DNA of 64,000 bases from positions 1 to 64,000 of the forward strand of contig JAHEYU010000008.1 in NCBI GenBank assembly GCA_023251435.1, read 5' to 3'. This DNA is from Bacteroidota bacterium (GTDB lineage: Bacteria > Bacteroidota > Bacteroidia > Bacteroidales > Prolixibacteraceae). The notes below the pieces were generated by a model. The model was not told where the DNA came from. It was given only the letters and a program-made list of their open reading frames with translations, and made no database searches. Positions 28,008 through 36,250 of this stretch are shown here, piece after piece (within the stretch, counting starts at the first letter, position 1; each line of letters begins with the position of its first letter). Position numbers and translations under genes: made by a program.

Positions 28008-29255
28008 TTATTTCATCAACATTCTGCATGTTCGCCGGCTTTTCTGTTCAACGTAAATGGTGCGCCCGTCAGCAAGTTGGGCAACCGATTCCGGAGTGTA
28101 ATATCTGATCGTCACCAAATCAAGTCCGGTATTGTATTTTACTTCAAAATTCTCCTGCAACTTACTTATCAGATCATCAATTCCCTGTTCAGGTTCATCA
28201 AATCCCAGCGAAAGATCGATAGCCGACTGCTGTAACAGGCCAACTTTCAGGCGATATTTGGCAAACAGGCCAAACATATCCGAAACATTGCCAATGCTGA
28301 TGAACGAGAAATCGTTGGGCGACAAAGTAATCAGCGCCATGTTCTTTTTCACGATGATCACCGGAACAAGTTCGAGCGGATGTGCAAGAGAATGAATAAT
28401 CGTTCCAGGTTGTTCAGGATCGATAAAGGATTTTACAAACAGTGGGATATTCTTATTTTGCAGCGGCTTAATCGTTTTCGGATGTATAACTTTTGCTCCT
28501 GAATATGATAATTCGATGGCTTCCTTGTACGATAATTCGTCGAGTTTCTGGGTATCGGCAAAAAAGTCGGGATCGGCATTCAGGATTCCGGGCACATTTT
28601 TCCAGATGCTCACATCTTCAGCATCAAGCAGATTGGCCAAAATCGCGGCAGTGTAGTCCGAACCTTCGCGCCCAAGCGTGGTAGTCTGGTTGGTTAAAGT
28701 TGCTCCTAAAAAACCCTGTGTAATGTATAAATCTTCGGATTCGAAGGTAAACACGCCTTTTGCAAGACGTTCCGAAAGTTCCCATTCAATATTGGCTTCG
28801 CGGAACACAGCGTCTGTTTTCAGGCAGGTACGCACATCCACCCAATGATTTTTCAAGCCAATACTATTGAAATATAAACTGATAATTTGTGTCGAAAGCA
28901 ATTCTCCAAAAGCAACAATCTGATCGTATTCGTAATCAAAATTCAGCGATCGTTCTCCTTTAATGCGGTTGCTAAGTTCAGCAAACATCTTTTCCACCTC
29001 CGGAAGTTCGACAGGCGCCCCCCACAATTCAGTAATAATCTGATCGTGATAATCTTTCACTTCCTTAAAAGCAGCCCACACTTCTGTATCCTGACTAAAA
29101 TACCTTCGGGCAACAATTTCGAGCGCATTGGTAGTTTTCCCCATTGCCGAGATCACCAACACTTTGTTGTCAGGGTACATTTTCAGGATATTAACCGAAT
29201 TGCGGACAGCATCCGCAGAACTTACAGAGGCACCTCCAAATTTGAAAACTTTCAT
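28008..29255 (-). CDS. lysC: Aspartate kinase (monofunctional)
   Basis: 415 residues. It phosphorylates aspartate in the first step to lysine, threonine and methionine. Motifs: N-terminal VFKFGGASV (residues 3-11, usually KFGGTSV), FGELLST near 116-122, TLGREGSDYTAA near 190-201 and IELSYSGAKVIHPKT near 240-254. The C-terminal third (about 300-400) carries ACT-type regulatory folds (VIIVKKNMALITLSP, VGLLQQSAIDLSLGFDE), so feedback inhibition is expected, though by which amino acid cannot be read. No homoserine dehydrogenase is fused. Its last 52 bp are duplicated beyond the DUF2442 gene. Confidence 0.93.
   Translation of the reverse strand: MKVFKFGGASVSSADAVRNSVNILKMYPDNKVLVISAMGKTTNALEIVARRYFSQDTEVWAAFKEVKDYHDQIITELWGAPVELPEVEKMFAELSNRIKGERSLNFDYEYDQIVAFGELLSTQIISLYFNSIGLKNHWVDVRTCLKTDAVFREANIEWELSERLAKGVFTFESEDLYITQGFLGATLTNQTTTLGREGSDYTAAILANLLDAEDVSIWKNVPGILNADPDFFADTQKLDELSYKEAIELSYSGAKVIHPKTIKPLQNKNIPLFVKSFIDPEQPGTIIHSLAHPLELVPVIIVKKNMALITLSPNDFSFISIGNVSDMFGLFAKYRLKVGLLQQSAIDLSLGFDEPEQGIDDLISKLQENFEVKYNTGLDLVTIRYYTPESVAQLADGRTIYVEQKSRRTCRMLMK
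28009..28060. repeat. Direct repeat, intact lysC 3' end
   Basis: The partner of 27625-27676: 49 of 52 identical and offset by 384 bp, with the DUF2442 gene between the copies. This copy is in frame as the end of lysC. Confidence 0.85.
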
Positions 29256-29281
29256 GATTGTTTCTGATTAATTGTGTAAAG

Positions 29282-29289
29282 CAAAAATA
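29282..29289 (-). promoter_or_regulatory. -7 element of the lysC promoter
   Basis: Minus-strand TATTTTTG fits TAnnTTTG, 27 bp upstream of the lysC ATG. Confidence 0.4.
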
Positions 29290-29414
29290 GAAAATTGCAG
29301 CAGCCAAGACATTAAATTGAATTAAATTCGGGCAAGTATTTTAATAAAGGACTTTTTTATCCTTTATTAACAATTTTTGTAACGATTGTTACAATTTAAT
29401 ACCTGCAATCTGAA

Positions 29415-29422
29415 TACTTTTG
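29415..29422 (+). promoter_or_regulatory. -7 element before the PepSY gene
   Basis: TACTTTTG fits TAnnTTTG and is followed by GCAGC; it lies 20 bp before the ATG at 29442. Confidence 0.45.
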
Positions 29423-29441
29423 CAGCATTATCATCTGACTC

Positions 29442-30989
29442 ATGACAAAAAACGACCTACTCAGAAAACTCCGGAAGTTCCATAAATGGCCGGGAATATT
29501 AATTACACTGTTTGTAATACTCTTTTCCATCTCCGGAATTTTCATGAATCACCGGAGCCTGATTTCTGCTGTAGATATTAAACGGGCAATACTACCCGAC
29601 GACTATAGTTATCAGAACTGGAACAAAGCGGCTGTAAAATCAGTCTGTCATCTTGGCGGCGATTCGTCGCTGGTGTACGGAAACATCGGAATCTGGCTCA
29701 GCACCGACAATTTCAACACTTTTCAGGATTGGAATGCCGGTTTTCCAAAAGGAATCGACAACCGTAAAATCAGCAAAATCATAAAAGCTCCCGATGGAAA
29801 ATTGTTTACCGGAACGTATTTCGGCTTGTATCAATATTCGGTTCAGGAACACAAATGGCAAAAAGTGATACTTCCCGTCTCCGAAGAAAGGATTACCGAT
29901 TTGATCATAAAGCAGAATGAGCTGATCGTTCAAACTCGTTCGTTTTTGCTGAAAAGTGGCGATGGAAAAGTATTTCATTCCATTTCCATTCCGGCGCCTG
30001 TTAACAATGATCAGAAAGTGAGTTTGTTCAAAACCCTTTGGTTGCTGCACAGCGGCGAATTATTTGGTCTGACCGGAAAACTGATGGTCGATTTATTTGG
30101 CGTGGCGATACTGATTATTTCGCTAACAGGATTACTGCACTTTATTTTTCCCGGATGGCTGAAACGCCGGAAAGCAAAACAAAAAAGCAACACTTCTGTA
30201 ATCGCAGCCCGAAACACCAATCTGAGCTGGCACAATCGTCTGGGTTGGATTTTTATTCCTTTCCTGATTTTTGTGACCATTACAGGAATGTTTTTGCGCC
30301 CTCCACTGCTCATTGCGATTGCCAACTCAGTAGTTTCACCCATTCCCGGAACAGTATTGAGCTCACCAAACCCTTGGTACGACAAGCTTCGACGAGTTGC
30401 ATACGACGAAGAGCAACGAATTTTCCTGTTCTCTACAAACGACGGGTTCTTTTTTACCGACGAAAATTTTGAAAGCCCGATGCGACAACCCATGAACCAG
30501 CCACCGGTGAGTGTGATGGGCTGCAATGTACTTGAAAAAAAAGGGGAAAATACGTATCTGGTAGGATCGTTCAACGGCCTGTTTCTTTGGAATCCGTTGA
30601 CCGGTCAGGTAGCAGATTATCTCTCCGGAAGCCATTATCAGGCGCCGCAAGTAGCAGGTCCGCCCATTTCGAAAGACATGATCGACGGATGGTTTGCTGA
30701 TCATTCAGGAAATGAATTCTATTTCGACTACAATTATGGTGTTTTACCCATACGGACGAACGCCTCGTTTGGCGAAATGAGTCCTGAAATCATCAGCAAA
30801 AGTCCGATTTCATTGTGGAACCTCTCGCTCGAAGTTCACACCGGCCGCATATTCGAACCTCTTTTGGGTATGTTTTACATACTGTACGTTCCACTTGCCG
30901 GAATCTGCATTTTGATTGTGCTGATCAGCGGATTCTTTATCTGGTGGATTGGGTACCGGAGAAAATCAAAGGGTAAAAAAGCACCCTGA
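29442..30989 (+). CDS. PepSY-associated transmembrane protein
   Basis: 515 residues of the PepSY-TM type. The N-terminal helix LRKFHKWPGILITLFVILFSISGIF (outline, about 9-33) has the family's H-x-W/P start. Further helices are at about 210-235 (FGVAILIISLTGLLHFIFPGWL), about 263-283 (SWHNRLGWIFIPFLIFVTITGMF outline) and about 483-508. Between helices 1-2 and 3-4 are large periplasmic segments rich in propeller-like repeats (SGDGKVFHSI, NDGFFFTDENFESPM). Related proteins act in iron/siderophore reduction or sulfite-like redox; the role here is unproven. A palindromic repeat directly after the stop likely ends the transcript. Confidence 0.75.
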   Translation: MTKNDLLRKLRKFHKWPGILITLFVILFSISGIFMNHRSLISAVDIKRAILPDDYSYQNWNKAAVKSVCHLGGDSSLVYGNIGIWLSTDNFNTFQDWNAGFPKGIDNRKISKIIKAPDGKLFTGTYFGLYQYSVQEHKWQKVILPVSEERITDLIIKQNELIVQTRSFLLKSGDGKVFHSISIPAPVNNDQKVSLFKTLWLLHSGELFGLTGKLMVDLFGVAILIISLTGLLHFIFPGWLKRRKAKQKSNTSVIAARNTNLSWHNRLGWIFIPFLIFVTITGMFLRPPLLIAIANSVVSPIPGTVLSSPNPWYDKLRRVAYDEEQRIFLFSTNDGFFFTDENFESPMRQPMNQPPVSVMGCNVLEKKGENTYLVGSFNGLFLWNPLTGQVADYLSGSHYQAPQVAGPPISKDMIDGWFADHSGNEFYFDYNYGVLPIRTNASFGEMSPEIISKSPISLWNLSLEVHTGRIFEPLLGMFYILYVPLAGICILIVLISGFFIWWIGYRRKSKGKKAP

Positions 30990-30997
30990 AACGCGTC

Positions 30998-31054
30998 ACC
31001 CCGAATTTATTTCGGGGTCTTTCATGACATTGGATCCTGAAACAAGTTCAGGAT
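30998..31054. repeat. Doublet of REP-like palindromes
   Basis: ACCCCGAA-TTTAT-TTCGGGGT (30998-31018) and ATCCTGAA-ACAAG-TTCAGGAT (31034-31054), both flanked by GTCA/TGAC-like tips. The first palindrome recurs in inverted form at 53898-53918. It fills the gap between the PepSY and amidase genes, both of which end here, and likely acts as a bidirectional terminator. Confidence 0.75.
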
Positions 31055-31066
31055 GACTCCATCCAA

Positions 31067-32641
31067 CTATGCATCAATTTCTTTCAAAAATCCCGGCGCT
31101 TTGCGGTGTTTGGTGGCCTGCTCGAATGCAAACGCCAGTTTAATCAATGTTGCTTCGCTCCATGCACGGCCAAAAAATGAAATTCCGACAGGTAATCCAT
31201 GTACATATCCAACCGGAACGGTAATGTTGGGATAACCCGAAATGGCCGCGACGTCCGAACTTCCGCCTCCAAAATGGTCGCCGTTTACCCAGTCGATTTT
31301 CCATGCAGGACCATTGGTTGGTGCAATCAAGGCATCCAACTGGTGTTCATCCATTAATTTATCTATGCCTTCTTCCCGTGTAAATTTTTTCGAGTTTTTC
31401 AGTGCTTCCAGATAAACGGGATCTTTCAATCCGGTAGTTTTTTCAGCCGTTTCAAATATTTCCTGACCAAACCATTTCAATTCCGTATCTGCAATCTTCT
31501 TATTGAATTCGATCAAATCGGCCAAATTTTGAACCTTCAACCTAGTTCTGGTTTTCAGGTAAGCATTCAGGTCGGCTTTAAATTCTGAAATTAACACCTG
31601 CCATTCAGCACTTCCCCATTCTTCCCGCTTTTCAAATTTGAGATCTTCAATGATTATTGCGCCACTATCCTTCATCTTTTGGATGGCCTCGCTCATCAAT
31701 TTATCCACATCGGCACTGAATCCAAAATAGTCGGAAGCAATGCCAATCCGGGCATTTTTCAAACCATTGACATCCAAATATGGTGTGTAATCCTGGTCAT
31801 TTTCAGCAAGCAAACCCAGTAAAACAGCAGCATCCGAAACTGTTCGCGCCATTGGCCCCGCAGTATCCTGACTGTGCGAAATCGGAATGATTCCATCACC
31901 ACTCCATAATCCAACGGTCGGTTTGATGCCCACAATTCCGTTAATTCCTGAAGGACAAACAATTGAGCCATCGGTTTCGGTCCCGATTCCAATCGCGCAC
32001 AAATTGGCCGAAACAGCCGCTCCGGTTCCCGAACTCGAACCGCAGGGACTTCGATCCAAACAAAACGGATTGCGAACCTGTCCGCCTCTCCCACTCCATC
32101 CACTGGATGATTGGGTTGAACGGAAATTAGCCCATTCGCTCAAATTGGTTTTGCCCAAAAGAACTGCTCCGGCGTCGCGCAATTTTTGAACGATAATGGC
32201 ATCGTCGGGAGCCGGATTTCCAACCAAAGCAAGCGATCCGGCAGTGGTTTGCATTTGATCGCCGGTATCGATATTGTCTTTAATCAGCACCGGAATTCCG
32301 TGTAGCGGGCCGCGTAATTTACCTGTCATGCGCTCAATGTCCATTTTTTGTGCAATGGCAATCGCCTCCGGATTCATCTCAATAACTGCCCGCAATTCAG
32401 AACCATTGTTGTTGACCAACTCGATCCGGTCAAGATATTTTCGCGTAATTCCTTCGGAAGTCATTTCGCTTGAACTCATTTGCTCCTGAAGTTGGGAAAT
32501 GGACCATTCATTCAGTTCGAAATCAGCATAATTAACTGAAGATTCTGCTTTGGTTGCTGGCTGAACACATGAACTCAAAGGAGCCAGAGCAAGCGTTCCA
32601 CCTCCCAATGCTGCGGTTTTAAAGAAATTTCTGCGTTTCAT
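31067..32641 (-). CDS. Amidase-signature family hydrolase, exported
   Basis: 524 residues. MKRRNFFKTAALGGGTLALAPLSSC combines a twin-arginine-like start with a possible lipobox (LSSC, Cys25). The amidase signature shows the Ser-cisSer-Lys triad: Lys in VLIKDNIDT (about 121), and the serines in RSPCGSSSGTGAAVSANL followed by GIGTETDGSIVCPSGINGIVGIKPT (outline, about 195-240). The family hydrolyses amide bonds in the periplasm when exported. GatA is excluded by the export signal and absence of gatB/C. Substrate unknown. Confidence 0.88.
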   Translation of the reverse strand: MKRRNFFKTAALGGGTLALAPLSSCVQPATKAESSVNYADFELNEWSISQLQEQMSSSEMTSEGITRKYLDRIELVNNNGSELRAVIEMNPEAIAIAQKMDIERMTGKLRGPLHGIPVLIKDNIDTGDQMQTTAGSLALVGNPAPDDAIIVQKLRDAGAVLLGKTNLSEWANFRSTQSSSGWSGRGGQVRNPFCLDRSPCGSSSGTGAAVSANLCAIGIGTETDGSIVCPSGINGIVGIKPTVGLWSGDGIIPISHSQDTAGPMARTVSDAAVLLGLLAENDQDYTPYLDVNGLKNARIGIASDYFGFSADVDKLMSEAIQKMKDSGAIIIEDLKFEKREEWGSAEWQVLISEFKADLNAYLKTRTRLKVQNLADLIEFNKKIADTELKWFGQEIFETAEKTTGLKDPVYLEALKNSKKFTREEGIDKLMDEHQLDALIAPTNGPAWKIDWVNGDHFGGGSSDVAAISGYPNITVPVGYVHGLPVGISFFGRAWSEATLIKLAFAFEQATKHRKAPGFLKEIDA

Positions 32642-32898
32642 AAGCTTGGTGTAAATTGAAACGTCAATTTAAGAAAAGGATTTGGTTGTTCATCAACTGT
32701 AAAAAAGTTATTCCACATTATTATCCAATGCAACTTATTCCATACTCTATTTTGACCTTATCCCTCTCTCGATGAAATGAATAATCTTCCAGGTATTATT
32801 ATTGAAGACTATTTATACTTGCTGTATGTCCCTGAAATGCAAAGTTAAATACTTAGCTTTGACAGATTAAATTAAAAATCTGCTAAAGATCATCACCG
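32642..32898. other. AT-rich intergenic region upstream of a small gene
   Basis: No supported gene. It contains a TAGCTTTG -7 element at 32854-32861 on the plus strand, 38 bp before the 35-codon ORF that follows. Confidence 0.4.
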
Positions 32899-33006
32899 AT
32901 GCTTAAGAAAATAGTTATCACCATAGTCATTGTTGTAATCTGTTACTTTTGGGGCTGGTATATACTAGTAATTTTACTAATGATTAAATCAGCTATATCA
33001 AAATGA
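32899..33006 (+). CDS. Small hydrophobic peptide (35 aa)
   Basis: ATG 32899 to TGA 33006 encodes MLKKIVITIVIVVICYFWGW followed by a second hydrophobic run and a KSAISK tail: a single predicted membrane segment with a basic N-terminus. A TAGCTTTG -7 element 38 bp upstream supports transcription. It could be a type I toxin-like or other membrane microprotein, or chance; no family recognised. Confidence 0.4.
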   Translation: MLKKIVITIVIVVICYFWGWYILVILLMIKSAISK

Positions 33007-33053
33007 TGGAATTTTAGATTACAATTAGGAAACCAAAAATATGTGAAAATTAG

Positions 33054-33223
33054 CGGTATGGATGTTTAATAAATGAATTATCGGAAGTCAAATATGACAT
33101 TTCTGAAATCGCTCGAACCATTTACAGACAGTTGAAGAAGAACTTCAGGAATGAAAACAATGAATCAGAACCAAATAACATTAATCGTAAAATCACAACA
33201 CTATGGCAGATAATACAACAGAA
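33054..33223 (+). pseudogene. Possible gene remnant
   Basis: A frame open from 33054 to the TAG at 33221-33223 without a start codon reads NELSEVKYDISEIARTIYRQ and KKNFRNENNESEP, amphipathic and protein-like. Its end overlaps the first codons of the following gene. It may be a 5'-deleted fragment or an accident of AT-rich sequence. Confidence 0.25.
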
Positions 33224-33718
33224 ACAATCATAGAGAAAATCGCCCGTATTAAGGCAGAACAGGCCGTTCAAATAGCGGAACTGAAAAAACAAACCAGATT
33301 GCTGAAAGATGAAATGAAACGACTTAAAGATGACGAAAAGGCCGAAAAAAACGCATACAAAGCACAACTAGATCAATTAAAATCTAACAAAAATGATAAG
33401 CACCTTATATATGATGAAGATGAATTGGAAATCGAGAGGGTTCGTAGAAAAATACTAAAGTGGGCTAAATCTCCTGACCAAATAAATCATAGGATCGTAA
33501 GAATTTATTTGGAATTATTAAAACAAAATAATTTTGTTTATCTAGATGACCTTGAAAATCACTCAAAAACAATAAAAACATTTAAAAGCAATTTTGGGCA
33601 GATGAAAATCATTAGCGATCATAATCATGCCAAAGTTTTTGATATAATAAATGATAAAGTTTATTTGTGGGACCCTGTAAAGAGTGATGTTTTAAAAGCA
33701 TTCCAGAATATTTTATAA
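33203..33718 (+). CDS. Hypothetical coiled-coil protein
   Basis: 171 residues, AT-rich. Residues 5-65 form a strongly predicted coiled coil (EKIARIKAEQAVQIAELKKQ and on, full of K/E/L heptads). The C-terminal half (about 75-171) is compact and basic, with ILKWAKSPDQINHRIVRIYLELLKQ (outline) followed by DDLENHSKTIKTFKSNFGQM and a final VYLWDPVKSDVLKAFQNIL; the helix pattern could be a winged-helix domain, but this is a guess. A textbook terminator follows directly. Codon use and AT content differ from the neighbours, suggesting transfer. No family recognised. Confidence 0.6.
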   Translation: MADNTTETIIEKIARIKAEQAVQIAELKKQTRLLKDEMKRLKDDEKAEKNAYKAQLDQLKSNKNDKHLIYDEDELEIERVRRKILKWAKSPDQINHRIVRIYLELLKQNNFVYLDDLENHSKTIKTFKSNFGQMKIISDHNHAKVFDIINDKVYLWDPVKSDVLKAFQNIL

Positions 33719-33724
33719 CAATAA

Positions 33725-33756
33725 AAAAGCTCATCAAATTGATGAGCTTTTTTATT
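33725..33756 (+). terminator. Rho-independent terminator of the coiled-coil gene
   Basis: AAAAAGCTCATCA / TGATGAGCTTTTT stem with a 3-nt loop, starting 7 bp past the stop. Confidence 0.85.
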
Positions 33757-33892
33757 TAGTCGTGCTACTAATTCAAAAGTCACATTTTTCGGGAGTTAAA
33801 GGGCTTATATCTTTCAAGAAATCTTTATAAGTCATTACTATTCGTCAATTTCTTTTTTTGCTTCTTTAGCATTATCGTACTATCTAGATTGT

Positions 33893-33925
33893 AGTCCGGG
33901 CTTCACTTTGAGTGAAACCCGGACT
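33893..33925. terminator. Long hairpin beyond rfbB
   Basis: AGTCCGGG-TTCACT arms pair with AGTGAA-CCCGGACT around TTG. It lies 30 bp beyond the rfbB stop; the only T-rich flank is on the plus strand, so direction is uncertain. Confidence 0.55.
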
Positions 33926-33954
33926 TTATTCTTTCTTTGCCTAAGCCTGCGCCT

Positions 33955-35007
33955 TTACCTGTTCTGATATTGCTTTTCGTAGTAGCTCTGGTAATCGCCG
34001 CTGGTAACGTTTTCCATCCATTCTGTATTTTCCAGGTACCAATCGATGGTTTTTTCCAAACCTTCTTCAAACTGAAGGCTCGGTACCCAATTCAACTCTT
34101 TTTGAAGCTTGGAGGAATCTATGGCATAGCGTAAATCATGTCCGGCACGGTCTTTTACGTAAGTAATCAGTTTTTCGGAAGTTCCGGGTTCACGCCTAAG
34201 TTTACCGTCCATTATGCGGCACATCACTTTTATCAAATCAATATTTGTCCATTCGTTGTGTCCTCCAATGTTGTAAGTGTCGCCATCTTTTCCCTGATGG
34301 AAAATCACATCAATGGCACGTGCATGATCTTCAACCCACAACCAGTCGCGGATATTGAGACCTTCGCCATAAACTGGCAGCGCTTTGTTGTTCTTGATAT
34401 TATTTATAAACAGCGGAATCAATTTTTCAGGAAACTGGAACGAACCGTAATTGTTCGAGCAGTTTGAAACCACAACCGGCAACCCGAAAGTATCGTGGTA
34501 AGCACGCACAAAATGGTCGGAACTGGCTTTTGACGCGGAATATGGACTGTGCGGATCGTAACCGGTTTTTTCGGTAAACATACCTTCGCTGCCCAAACTT
34601 CCGTACACTTCATCGGTCGAAATGTGGTAAAAGCGTTTGCCTTCAGTATTGTCTTTCCAGATGTGACGAATGGCATTCAGCAAATTCACTGTACCGATCA
34701 CATTGGTAAATACAAATTCAGTCGGATTGGTGATCGACCTGTCAACATGCGATTCTGCTGCAAGGTGAATTACTCCATCAAATTGTCTTTCAATAAAAAG
34801 CTTCAGGATAAAATCCGCATCAACGATATCACCTTTTACAAACTCGTAATTTGCCTTGCCCTCAATGTCAGTCAGATTCGCAAGATTTCCAGCGTAAGTG
34901 AGCTTGTCGAGGTTCACAATTTTATATTCAGGATACTTATTTACAAACAAACGAACAAGGTGCGAACCAATAAATCCGGCACCTCCGGTAATCAGGATTG
35001 TCTTCAT
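33955..35007 (-). CDS. rfbB: dTDP-glucose 4,6-dehydratase
   Basis: 350 residues, extended short-chain dehydrogenase. It makes dTDP-4-keto-6-deoxyglucose for deoxysugars of surface polysaccharides. The NAD-binding ILITGGAGFIGSHLVRLF is at residues 4-21; the catalytic area reads HISTDEVYGSLG (Thr-Asp-Glu) near 130-141 and the YxxxK pair is SPYSASKASSDHFVRAYH near 155-172. RfbA, C and D are not next to it; galE precedes it by 49 bp on the same strand, probably in one operon for nucleotide-sugar supply. Confidence 0.93.
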   Translation of the reverse strand: MKTILITGGAGFIGSHLVRLFVNKYPEYKIVNLDKLTYAGNLANLTDIEGKANYEFVKGDIVDADFILKLFIERQFDGVIHLAAESHVDRSITNPTEFVFTNVIGTVNLLNAIRHIWKDNTEGKRFYHISTDEVYGSLGSEGMFTEKTGYDPHSPYSASKASSDHFVRAYHDTFGLPVVVSNCSNNYGSFQFPEKLIPLFINNIKNNKALPVYGEGLNIRDWLWVEDHARAIDVIFHQGKDGDTYNIGGHNEWTNIDLIKVMCRIMDGKLRREPGTSEKLITYVKDRAGHDLRYAIDSSKLQKELNWVPSLQFEEGLEKTIDWYLENTEWMENVTSGDYQSYYEKQYQNR

Positions 35008-35056
35008 ATCAAATGGTTATATTAATTAAAGTCATCTAAATTCAATTTCACAACTC

Positions 35057-36082
35057 TCACTCCATTCCGCGTACCCGTTTCTCCCAAAGCCAGGCCGAAA
35101 GCATCGTTTCTTCCAACCCTGTTTCGGCTTTCCAGCCCAGTTCTTCGTTTGCAAATGTTGTGTCAGCCCAGATTTTCTCGATATCACCGGCACGACGTCC
35201 AACAATTTTATAGTTCAGTTTCACTCCGCTTGCCTTTTCGAATGCTTGAACTGCTTCAAGAACTGAAACACCATTTCCGGTTCCAAGGTTGAAAATCTCG
35301 TAACCAGATTTATTTTTATTTTCGAGCAAACGCTCAACAGCCACAACATGCGCTTTTGCCAGGTCAACCACATTGATGTAGTCACGAACGGCTGAACCGT
35401 CAATCGTATCGTAATCATTGCCAAAAACCTTCAACTCGCTGCGCAATCCGGCTGCAGTTTGAGTAATAAACGGAACCAGATTGGCAGGCACTCCTAAAGG
35501 AAGTTCGCCAATCAGCGCTGAAGGATGAGCTCCAACCGGATTAAAATAACGAAGCGCAATCCCTTTAATTGCAGGATTGGCAGCGATGGTATCTTTTAAA
35601 ATATCCTCATTTACCCTTTTTGTATTTCCATAAGGTGATTCAGCATCTTTACGCGGTGTATTCTCGGTAACCGGCAGCTGATCTGGTTGCCCGTAAACCG
35701 TGCACGACGAAGAAAAAACAATGTTTGAAATTCCGAATTTCAATTGACATTCCAGAAGATTGATCAGTGAAACCAAATTGTTTTTGTAGTACATCAAAGG
35801 TATTTCAACCGACTCGCCCACAGCTTTTGAAGCCGCAAAATGTATGATGGCTGCGATATTTGGATATTTGGTAAAGAAATTCTCCAATTTATCCTTATCA
35901 ACCAAATCGAACTGCTCAAAGGCAGGGCGAATTCCGGTAATTTTTTCAATCCCATCCAATGAGTCGATACTCGAATTCGAAAGATTGTCAACAATAACCA
36001 CTTCATAACCCGCATTTATCAATTCAACAGCCGTATGTGAACCAATGTAACCTGCACCACCGGTGACCAATATTTGTTTCAT
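35057..36082 (-). CDS. galE: UDP-glucose 4-epimerase
   Basis: 341 residues from ATG 36080-36082. Ten upstream codons are open but the family begins at MKQILVTGGAGYIGSHTAVEL. It interconverts UDP-glucose and UDP-galactose. The Rossmann motif is at 4-18, VFSSSCTVYGQP (catalytic Ser/Thr) near 118-129, YGNTKRVNED (YxxxK) near 145-154, and ALRYFNPVGAHPSALIGE near 175-192. It leads rfbB by 49 bp. Confidence 0.93.
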   Translation of the reverse strand: MKQILVTGGAGYIGSHTAVELINAGYEVVIVDNLSNSSIDSLDGIEKITGIRPAFEQFDLVDKDKLENFFTKYPNIAAIIHFAASKAVGESVEIPLMYYKNNLVSLINLLECQLKFGISNIVFSSSCTVYGQPDQLPVTENTPRKDAESPYGNTKRVNEDILKDTIAANPAIKGIALRYFNPVGAHPSALIGELPLGVPANLVPFITQTAAGLRSELKVFGNDYDTIDGSAVRDYINVVDLAKAHVVAVERLLENKNKSGYEIFNLGTGNGVSVLEAVQAFEKASGVKLNYKIVGRRAGDIEKIWADTTFANEELGWKAETGLEETMLSAWLWEKRVRGME

Positions 36083-36109
36083 GTTTTTACATGTATTTAT
36101 GTTGAGCCG

Positions 36110-36117
36110 CAAATTTA
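36110..36117 (-). promoter_or_regulatory. -7 element of galE-rfbB promoter
   Basis: Minus-strand TAAATTTG fits TAnnTTTG, 28 bp upstream of the galE ATG. Confidence 0.4.
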
Positions 36118-36222
36118 TGAATAATCTGGTTTCCTTTGGACTTGCGAATGTATTAAGTTTTGTTGAGCATAAAATAAGCTGTTTTGTTGAAAACTTTGAC
36201 TTGAAACAATCCTTATTTTTCT

Positions 36223-36230
36223 TACTTTTG
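36223..36230 (+). promoter_or_regulatory. -7 element before the HU/SPOR gene
   Basis: TACTTTTG fits TAnnTTTG, 21 bp before the start at 36251; CTTG at 36200-36203 or TTTG at 36195-36198 could be the -33. Confidence 0.5.
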
Positions 36231-36250
36231 ACTGTTTAAACACAAAAACC

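Noticed and set aside
32777-32850. 23-codon ORF after the amidase gene
   Set aside because: Too short, no promoter box or ribosome site, no protein-like pattern.
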